A DNA stretch of 5,850 nucleotides. Origin: Chlamydiota bacterium. GTDB lineage: Bacteria > Chlamydiota > Chlamydiia > Chlamydiales > Simkaniaceae. The position numbers were made by a program, and so were the translations under genes. This document shows, one piece after another, positions 1-5,049 of the stretch. A model generated the notes under the pieces. The model saw only the letters and a list, made by a program, of their open reading frames with translations. It was not told where the DNA came from and ran no database searches. Each line of letters starts with the position of its first letter. Positions within the stretch are counted from its first letter, which is position 1. Where the stretch lies: the NCBI GenBank assembly GCA_029556005.1, contig JAKQGT010000232.1, positions 1 through 5,850 of the forward strand, read 5' to 3'.

Positions 1-800
1 CCCTCTTCTGCATACCTTTTGATGAGCTCCTGATCGGGTCTTTGATTATTTACGAGTATATAATCAAAAATATCCTCTCCAACATACCGAACAATCTCTT
101 TATGATAATCACTAACTTTATACCCTGTCGTTTGCCCCCGCCGGTTCATCAAGTTGGAGATATAGATTTTTTTCGCGTGCGTTTCTTTCAAGGCTTTGCT
201 CACTCCATCGACTAAGAGGTTCGGAATGATCGACGTATGCAGTCCCCCTGGACCAATGACCACTAAGTCTGCGTTCATGATCTCTGAAATCGCATGGGGA
301 TTGGGTTTAGGATAAGGTTCTAAAAAGATACTACTATACCCTTCATCAATCTTCTCTGAGAGATAAATCTCCTTTTCTCCCTCTAAAACCGTGCGATCTT
401 TTAACACCATTTTTAAGCGGACTTGGTGGGTCGTAACAGGGATCACTTTTCCTTTAATATAAAGGATTCTTCCCATCTCTTCGACGGCTTTTTCAAAGCT
501 ACCCGTTACTTTTTCTAATGCGGAAAGGAACAAGTTTCCAAAACTATGCCCCCCTAAGCCTCCATTTTCAAAACGGTAATTCATCAAACTGCGCATCAGT
601 CTAGAAGAATTAGAAAGGGCAACTAAACATTGACGCACATCTCCAGGGGGTAAAACACCCAGTTCATCGCGGAGAATGCCCGTGCTCCCTCCATCATCAG
701 CCATAGAAACAATCGCACTGAGCTCAACGTCAAAATTTTTGAGGCCACGTAGAACAGCAAAATTTCCTGTTCCTCCACCCATGACGACGATTTTTTTCAT
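1..800 (-). CDS. yvcK: YvcK/CofD-like gluconeogenesis factor (3' end off the window)
   Basis: This is the N-terminal 266 residues of a YvcK-family protein; the B. subtilis homologue has a little over 300, so roughly the last 50 are beyond the left edge. Visible family motifs are the nucleotide-binding glycine loop MGGGTG (residues 7-12), SMADDGGSTG (32-41), PPGDVRQCLVALS (51-63), GHSFGNLFLSAL (84-95), GPGGLHTSIIPNLL (183-196), NLMNRRGQTTGYKVSD (216-231) and YILVNN (247-252). The family has the CofD (2-phospho-lactate transferase) fold, binds UDP-sugars in the cytoplasm, and is needed in Bacillus for growth on gluconeogenic carbon and for normal peptidoglycan synthesis; a catalytic activity is not established. 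The start at 800 shares ATGA with the rpe stop (4-bp overlap), and an AAAGGT ribosome site (809-814) lies 8 nt upstream, so the two genes are probably translationally coupled. In Firmicutes the usual partners are rapZ and whiA; here the partner is rpe. The reading frame is intact and family assignment is firm. Confidence 0.93.
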   Translation of the reverse strand, partial: MKKIVVMGGGTGNFAVLRGLKNFDVELSAIVSMADDGGSTGILRDELGVLPPGDVRQCLVALSNSSRLMRSLMNYRFENGGLGGHSFGNLFLSALEKVTGSFEKAVEEMGRILYIKGKVIPVTTHQVRLKMVLKDRTVLEGEKEIYLSEKIDEGYSSIFLEPYPKPNPHAISEIMNADLVVIGPGGLHTSIIPNLLVDGVSKALKETHAKKIYISNLMNRRGQTTGYKVSDYHKEIVRYVGEDIFDYILVNNQRPDQELIKRYAEE

Positions 801-1504
801 GAAGCACTACCTTTAAGCTTCGTAATCTTTTCCCGCATCTCTCCCCCCTTAAACAGATAGGTTCCCGCGACTAAATGATTAGCACCCGCTTCAATACATA
901 AAGGAGCTGTTTGATCATCAATCCCTCCATCTACTTGGATGTCGAAAGGGGGAAGGGTCCCTTTCTGGGGCACTTTGCCCCCCTCTCGAATGTTCATCTG
1001 GTCACAAAGATTCCGTGTGAATTTAATCTTTTCTAGCACTTCAGGCATAAAAGCCTGTCCTCCAAACCCCGGATGAACAGTCATGAGCAAAATCTTATCA
1101 CATTTATCCAGATATTTAGGAATAAGGGACTCGCTTGTTTCAGGGCAAAAGGCAAGCCCTGCTTTGACATTGCACTTACGGATATAGGTTAAAATGTCTT
1201 CTACATCTTCAGTAGCTTCCAGGTGGAACGTGATACAGTCGGCGCCACTTTCAACTAAGCGTTCGATATATTCTAATGGGTTATAAACCATAATATGAAC
1301 ATCTAAAAAAAGATCTGTCGCACGATTGATCGCGGCTAAACCTTTTGGACTTAAGCTCAAGTTAGGGACAAAATGCCCATCCATAATATCATAGTGAATC
1401 CCATCCGCTCCTGCATCCTCAATGCGTCTCGCTTCATCAGCTAGATGGCCAAAATCGGCAGCAAAAATCGAGGGTTCGACAAAGACAGGGTATTTTTTTC
1501 CCAT
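797..1504 (-). CDS. rpe: Ribulose-phosphate 3-epimerase
   Basis: This 235-residue cytoplasmic TIM-barrel enzyme interconverts D-ribulose 5-phosphate and D-xylulose 5-phosphate in the non-oxidative pentose phosphate pathway. The family signatures are all present: EPSIFAADF near the N-terminus, HYDIMDGHFVPN (residues 37-48), LDVHIMV (67-73), LMTVHPGFGGQAF (140-152), IQVDGGID (189-196) and LVAGTYLF (211-218). The expected metal ligands and catalytic acids are H37, D39, H70 and D192. Compared with E. coli Rpe (about 225 residues) there is an extra segment at about residues 174-187, just before the VDGG strand. The start ATG is preceded only by a weak GGA site 8 nt away. The gene begins 26 bp after the stop of the 543-residue gene, and its own stop overlaps the yvcK start. 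Wording of several stretches resembles chlamydial Rpe as I remember it. Identification is secure. Confidence 0.96.
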   Translation of the reverse strand: MGKKYPVFVEPSIFAADFGHLADEARRIEDAGADGIHYDIMDGHFVPNLSLSPKGLAAINRATDLFLDVHIMVYNPLEYIERLVESGADCITFHLEATEDVEDILTYIRKCNVKAGLAFCPETSESLIPKYLDKCDKILLMTVHPGFGGQAFMPEVLEKIKFTRNLCDQMNIREGGKVPQKGTLPPFDIQVDGGIDDQTAPLCIEAGANHLVAGTYLFKGGEMREKITKLKGSAS

Positions 1505-1530
1505 GTGGTAATTCCATAAGTTTTCCCGAA

Positions 1531-3162
1531 TTATAAGCTGAATTCATCAATATTTTCAAAGCCGATGTAGCCAAAATAACTCCTTTCATCATATTCGAGG
1601 TCGAGAGAAATCAGGGGCGAAGAAATTTTTTCAACGACAGGGTTTTCTGAAACCACATAGTATTGATGCTCTTTTTCTTTTATCAAGATTCTCTCAGAGG
1701 AGTGGATCATTTCGAGTAAAAGTAAAAATAGATTTTTCAATTTCTCGGGATCGAGAAAGCTCCGCTTTTCCAAAGGAAAAAGGGAGTGAAAGAAATTTTC
1801 AAGAAGATGGTGATGCTTTTCAGCTATTTTTCCTAAAGAAGTTTTTAGCGATAAAAACACCTCATTTTGCTTAGAGATCATCCCCCCATTATAATCCCTA
1901 AGGTCTCCAAACACCTCTTGGAGTTCTTGTAAAATCTTTTGACGGGCTTGGTAGAGATCAACAGCATGATCCTCTCTCAAAAAATCCTCCAAGGGAAGCT
2001 CAACCTTAAAAACAACCGCTTCCTTGGGATACTTTTTTCGAATCATTCCCAATTGTTTGACCCGGTCTATCTTTGGCCTAAGTTTCGTAATGCATAGGAT
2101 ATCTTCGATGGGAGGGGTATCCGAGAGAAGGACGCGAGCGAGTACGACAGTAAAGATCAGTTGGGTTTCTGTTTGTTTTTCAAACGAAAGAATGAGTTGT
2201 GGCAAATCTCTTGCAAAACGGAGCTCTTTCCCCAGCGTGATCATATGCTTAAGAATCTCTTCTTCGTTGCGTGGCATAAACACAGCCCGTTGCAAATGCT
2301 CGATCTTCCCTTTAAGGGCCCTAGGAAGCCAAACTTTAAGATTGCGGATTTCCTCTAAGCTAAAGCCTCCCTTTTTTTCTACTTCAAGGGCAATTAAGTG
2401 GAACCCTTCTCCTCCCTCGTATTCACTCTTCTCCACAAGTACACTAGCAGGGCATAAATTTTGAATCGCCTTTAAAAGATGATTTTTTTTAAATATCTCA
2501 TTTTCCCGCACGCTATTCATCCCCACGCATAAGGTTAAACTCTCTTTTTGCCCTAGAGGATAATGGAGACGTTTTTTAGAGAGTGAAAGATATACATGCC
2601 TTCTTTTCGGGCTATTTTCATGGCTTTTTACAACCTTTTTTCGAATCTCATAAAGAGCCATCAGCGTATGGGCCATTTGCCGTACTTCACGACACCTAAA
2701 ATATTCATCGGAGAATGAAAGGAAAAACTGCTGCATCTCCGCCACTAAATCATAATCAAAACGCTTAGGGAATCTCCGCACCATCCCAAAAACCCTTTCC
2801 TGAATGAGTCGCCGCTTATCATCCATAGCGAGGATTTTCATTTCCAAAATACGGGCGGCATGATAAGGGGAACGCGCTCCAATTTCTATTTCATAACGCA
2901 GTCTTTCGAAATACGAGAGAAGATGGGGGCTACTCTTCTCAAAATGGACCTCAGCCCACAATAAGTGATCCATAGGCTTCAAATGAAATTCTGCGGGAGG
3001 TAGAGACATTAACGGCGTATCGCTCACCATTTCCAAAAAGAACTTTCCCACAAAGGGGTGATACTCACATAGCAAAGAAAAAGAAAGACCGTTCCTTTCA
3101 TCGAGATGGGTAGAAGGGGTCCCCTTACTGAGCATTGTATTAATCTGGTCGATCACTTTCAT
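1531..3162 (-). CDS. Uncharacterised 543-residue cytoplasmic protein, lysC-overlapping
   Basis: I do not recognise this protein with certainty. The chosen start (3162) gives 543 residues and has a strong AAGGGG ribosome site 7 nt upstream (3170-3175); an in-frame ATG at 3198 would add 12 residues but lies deeper inside lysC. With the chosen start it overlaps lysC by 23 nt, suggesting translational coupling. There is no signal peptide or membrane segment; the protein is charged and looks alpha/beta. Residues 136-177 form a helical stretch containing FSDEYFRCREVRQMAH. Residues about 206-290 read as strand-helix-strand-strand-helix, compatible with a ferredoxin-like or ACT-like fold. Residues about 332-445 have a second alpha/beta segment ending in LYQARQKILQELQEVFGDLRDYNGGM. 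These arrangements faintly recall the regulatory halves of large NAD-dependent glutamate dehydrogenases or of GlnD, but this is an impression only. No catalytic motif was identified. Position between an ACT-less aspartate kinase and rpe suggests a metabolic or regulatory role. Confidence 0.85.
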   Translation of the reverse strand: MKVIDQINTMLSKGTPSTHLDERNGLSFSLLCEYHPFVGKFFLEMVSDTPLMSLPPAEFHLKPMDHLLWAEVHFEKSSPHLLSYFERLRYEIEIGARSPYHAARILEMKILAMDDKRRLIQERVFGMVRRFPKRFDYDLVAEMQQFFLSFSDEYFRCREVRQMAHTLMALYEIRKKVVKSHENSPKRRHVYLSLSKKRLHYPLGQKESLTLCVGMNSVRENEIFKKNHLLKAIQNLCPASVLVEKSEYEGGEGFHLIALEVEKKGGFSLEEIRNLKVWLPRALKGKIEHLQRAVFMPRNEEEILKHMITLGKELRFARDLPQLILSFEKQTETQLIFTVVLARVLLSDTPPIEDILCITKLRPKIDRVKQLGMIRKKYPKEAVVFKVELPLEDFLREDHAVDLYQARQKILQELQEVFGDLRDYNGGMISKQNEVFLSLKTSLGKIAEKHHHLLENFFHSLFPLEKRSFLDPEKLKNLFLLLLEMIHSSERILIKEKEHQYYVVSENPVVEKISSPLISLDLEYDERSYFGYIGFENIDEFSL

Positions 3163-3925
3163 AGATTGGCCCCTTATCCTGATGACCTGTGCCCACAATC
3201 CAGGTCCCTGAAAAGTGCTTCCACAAATCTCTATTAAAAGTTATTACGTGTAAGGGTAAACCGTTTTTTGAAGCAAGTAAAATAGAGCGGGGATGGAGAG
3301 GGTTCGCAAAAGCTAAAGCCTCATCATAAGTTAAGCGTTCAAGGAGTTTTGCCTCCGGATCTTTTTTAGGATCCTTTGTGTAAATACCTTTGACATCTTT
3401 ATAAAACTCGATCTTTTCCGCTTTAAGGGCAACACCTAATGCCACTGCTGAAGTATCGGATCCCCCTCTTCCTAAAGTCGTGATCTCTTTATTAGTGCTG
3501 ACCCCCTGAAACCCCGCAACAATGACCACTTTCCCCTCTTTTAAGTGCTCAAGAATGCGCACAGGGTGAACACGCTGAATTTTAGCTTCGCGGTGGGAAT
3601 TACAGGTAATAATCCCCGATTGACTCCCTGTTAGACTGATCGCATGAACCCCACGATCTTCCAAAGCCATCGCTAAAAGTGACATACTTACCCGCTCCCC
3701 TACAGAGATCAGCATATCAACTTCCCGTTTCACAGGATCGCGAGAAACAAGATGGGCAAGTTTCGTTAGCTCATCTGTGACTCCCCGCATCGCACTGACT
3801 ACCACAACAATCTGGTCATATTGGCTCCGTTTATCGATAATAATAGTCGCAACATTTCCAAAATGCTCAGGCGACTCTAGAGCTGCACCGCCAAATTTCA
3901 TTACTAGTGTTTTCATAAGTTTCAT
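3140..3925 (-). CDS. lysC: Aspartate kinase, catalytic domain only (no ACT domains)
   Basis: This 261-residue protein matches the amino-acid-kinase domain of aspartokinase, which phosphorylates L-aspartate as the first step toward lysine/diaminopimelate, threonine and methionine. Motifs in order: KFGGAA (residues 10-15, where KFGGT/S-S is usual), VVVSAMRGVTDEL (41-53), DMLISVGERVS (70-80), SQSGI (101-105), VIVAGFQG (134-141), TTLGRGGSDTSAVALG (149-164), FYKDVKGIYTKDP (174-186) and LHPRS (210-214). The usual GAKVLHPR loop is shortened to ANPLHPR. The protein stops right after the kinase domain; common aspartokinases of 400-450 residues carry two C-terminal ACT domains for feedback inhibition, absent here with no sign of a decayed remnant. 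The first ATG (3925) is preferred over one three codons in because AAGGA (3932-3936) lies 6 nt upstream. It is the first gene of the leftward operon. Another amino-acid kinase specificity cannot be excluded, but the motif set strongly favours aspartate kinase. Confidence 0.9.
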   Translation of the reverse strand: MKLMKTLVMKFGGAALESPEHFGNVATIIIDKRSQYDQIVVVVSAMRGVTDELTKLAHLVSRDPVKREVDMLISVGERVSMSLLAMALEDRGVHAISLTGSQSGIITCNSHREAKIQRVHPVRILEHLKEGKVVIVAGFQGVSTNKEITTLGRGGSDTSAVALGVALKAEKIEFYKDVKGIYTKDPKKDPEAKLLERLTYDEALAFANPLHPRSILLASKNGLPLHVITFNRDLWKHFSGTWIVGTGHQDKGPIYESDRPD

Positions 3926-3931
3926 TTTAAA

Positions 3932-3952
3932 TCCTTAGTGAGTATTATGCCA
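3932..3952 (-). promoter_or_regulatory. Candidate lysC operon promoter (extended -10) and ribosome site
   Basis: Reading leftward, TGG followed by CATAAT (3944-3952) resembles an extended -10 element (TGn-TATAAT). The upstream -35 match is poor (AGAACA about 18 bp away), as is often tolerated with an extended -10. Transcription would begin near 3937, giving a leader of only about a dozen bases. The AAGGA Shine-Dalgarno site at 3932-3936 is correctly spaced from the lysC ATG at 3925. The -10 shares bases with a TATTAT on the other strand. This is a prediction from consensus only. Confidence 0.4.
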
Positions 3953-3956
3953 AGAT

Positions 3957-4760
3957 ATGAAAAAATTTGTTCTGGTCTTATTTGTTTTATGCGCTTCTTT
4001 GCAGGCTTCTTCCTTTTCGGATGAGAAACAATCCCTTCCAGGGATTGCCATAGTGACAGTCCCCAAATCAGGGAGTCATTTAATCGGTCGATTGATAACT
4101 CTTTTAAGCAAGGAACTCAACTTTGAAAGCCCTCCCGGTTTTCATACCGATGAATTCATGCGCTCAAAAACTCTGCCAAAAACTTACCCCAAAAGAATCC
4201 TTTTAGTTCGAGACCCTAGAGATGTCTGCCTTTCTTGGATTAATTTCATAAAAAAAGGTGTCGAAAAAGATGTTGTGGATTTTATCGACAAAAACATCTT
4301 AGCACTTCCAGAACCCCATAAAGCCACCTGGAGAAGCTTAAATTTTGATACCCAACTTGCGGCTGTGATTAGAGGAGAGAGTCATTACACTCACAATCTA
4401 AAGATCCACCCTACGCTCGTTTACTATCCCCTCGTGACATTTGAGCCTGCAATTCACCTAGCTAGAGAACCTCAAACTCTCATTTGCAAGTTTGAAAATT
4501 TAGTAGGCCCTAAAGGGGGGGGTACAGAGAAGGCGCAAAAAGAAGAAATTCTAAAAATTGTTCAATTTCTGGGGCTTGAAATATCAGAAGAACAGCTTAA
4601 TCAGATTGCTCCTCAGCTTTTTGGAGGTGTTGGAACCTTTCACAAAGGACAAATCGGAGGATGGAGAAATACCTTTAATTCAAGTAATAAAAAACTCTTT
4701 AAAAAACGTAAGCAATATCTTCTCGAAGCTTTCGGATATGAAAAGGATACTCATTGGTAA
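3957..4760 (+). CDS. Exported sulfotransferase-family protein (signal peptide plus PAPS-binding domain)
   Basis: This 267-residue protein has an N-terminal signal peptide: K2-K3, a hydrophobic core at 4-12 (FVLVLFVLC) and a probable Sec cleavage near SLQA-S (about residue 17). The rest is a sulfotransferase domain like cytosolic SULT enzymes, which move sulfate from PAPS to a hydroxyl or amine. The 5'-phosphosulfate loop is PKSGSH (36-41). The 3'-phosphate site is RDPRDVCLSW (85-94), with R85 and S93 spaced as in SULTs. H63 lies 22 residues before R85, the spacing of the SULT catalytic histidine. The C-terminal FHKGQIGGWRNTF (228-240) matches the family RKGxxGDWK motif, with the usual D replaced by G. 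CKFENLVG (177-184) fits the family Y/FEDL element. An in-frame stop at 3939-3941 limits the start; no good Shine-Dalgarno is present. Eight consecutive G occur at 4515-4522. The gene diverges from lysC. The substrate is unknown; family and signal peptide are well supported. Confidence 0.88.
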   Translation: MKKFVLVLFVLCASLQASSFSDEKQSLPGIAIVTVPKSGSHLIGRLITLLSKELNFESPPGFHTDEFMRSKTLPKTYPKRILLVRDPRDVCLSWINFIKKGVEKDVVDFIDKNILALPEPHKATWRSLNFDTQLAAVIRGESHYTHNLKIHPTLVYYPLVTFEPAIHLAREPQTLICKFENLVGPKGGGTEKAQKEEILKIVQFLGLEISEEQLNQIAPQLFGGVGTFHKGQIGGWRNTFNSSNKKLFKKRKQYLLEAFGYEKDTHW

Positions 4761-4767
4761 AAGCTTG

Positions 4768-4802
4768 TGTACTCAAACAACTTCAAAAGTTGTTTGAGTA
4801 TA
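4768..4802. terminator. Perfect inverted repeat after the sulfotransferase gene, possible terminator
   Basis: TACTCAAACAACTT (4770-4783) pairs perfectly with AAGTTGTTTGAGTA (4787-4800) across a 3-nt CAA loop; a G-T wobble and one more T-A pair extend the stem to 16 at 4768-4802. It starts 7 nt after the sulfotransferase stop codon, the right place for a transcription terminator. The stem is AT-rich and there is no T-run on the plus strand; on the minus strand a short TTTT follows the stem. It may act as an atypical terminator or as a 3' RNA-stabilising hairpin. Confidence 0.5.
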
Positions 4803-4902
4803 ATCCGGAAGTACCTCTATGTTTTCCTTTCCGATTCGTCGTTATCAAAAAAAATCCTTGTTAACGCTTGTAAGAAAGAAAACTTAGAAATTTCCTAGGT
4901 AG

Positions 4903-4932
4903 TTGCTTTTATTAGGAATTATTTGCTAAACT
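4903..4932 (+). promoter_or_regulatory. Candidate rpsA promoter
   Basis: TTGCTT (4903-4908) as -35, an 18-bp spacer and TAAACT (4927-4932) as -10, the latter preceded by TGC to make an extended -10, form the best sigma-70-type promoter upstream of rpsA. Transcription would begin near 4939, leaving a leader of about 110 nt. A second TTTGCTA with a TAGATA (4953-4963) lies downstream and could be an alternative extended -10 without a convincing -35. An 8-bp inverted repeat (4924-4931 with 4966-4973) overlaps the -10. Confidence 0.45.
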
Positions 4933-5034
4933 GCTCCCTTTCACTAGTCTTGTTTGCTAGATAAGGTTTAGCATGCAGAGATGAAGGTGCTGTTGGGAAA
5001 CGTCCCCTCAATGCCAAAAGAATTATTAACCCAC

Positions 5035-5039
5035 GGAGA
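5035..5039 (+). promoter_or_regulatory. Ribosome binding site choosing the rpsA start
   Basis: GGAGA lies 10 nt before the ATG at 5050. The frame is also open upstream with ATG codons at 4981 and 5011, but neither has a well-placed Shine-Dalgarno sequence, so this site favours 5050 as the start. The spacing is slightly longer than ideal. Confidence 0.55.
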
Positions 5040-5049
5040 AACCCTACAA

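Noticed and set aside
2024..2464. Plus-strand open frame of 146 codons inside the 543-residue gene
   Set aside because: It lies entirely opposite a longer well-supported gene, has no recognisable motif, and its serine/arginine-rich composition is typical of an antisense shadow.
3163..3198. Upstream ATG adding 12 residues to the 543-residue protein
   Set aside because: The strong AAGGGG site at 3170-3175 is placed for the ATG at 3162, and the longer form would deepen the overlap with lysC.
3957..4010. Lipoprotein signal in the sulfotransferase leader (cysteine at residue 12)
   Set aside because: The residues before the cysteine (FVL-C) lack the small residue expected just before a lipobox cysteine; a standard Sec signal fits better.
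4558..4797. Plus-strand open frame overlapping the end of the sulfotransferase gene
   Set aside because: It is out of frame with the conserved FHKGQIGGW region, and its end falls in the inverted repeat; no ribosome site or family motif seen.
4995..5006. Small hairpin GGGA-AACG-TCCC in the rpsA leader
   Set aside because: Four base pairs only, not extendable; too weak to call a riboswitch or attenuator.
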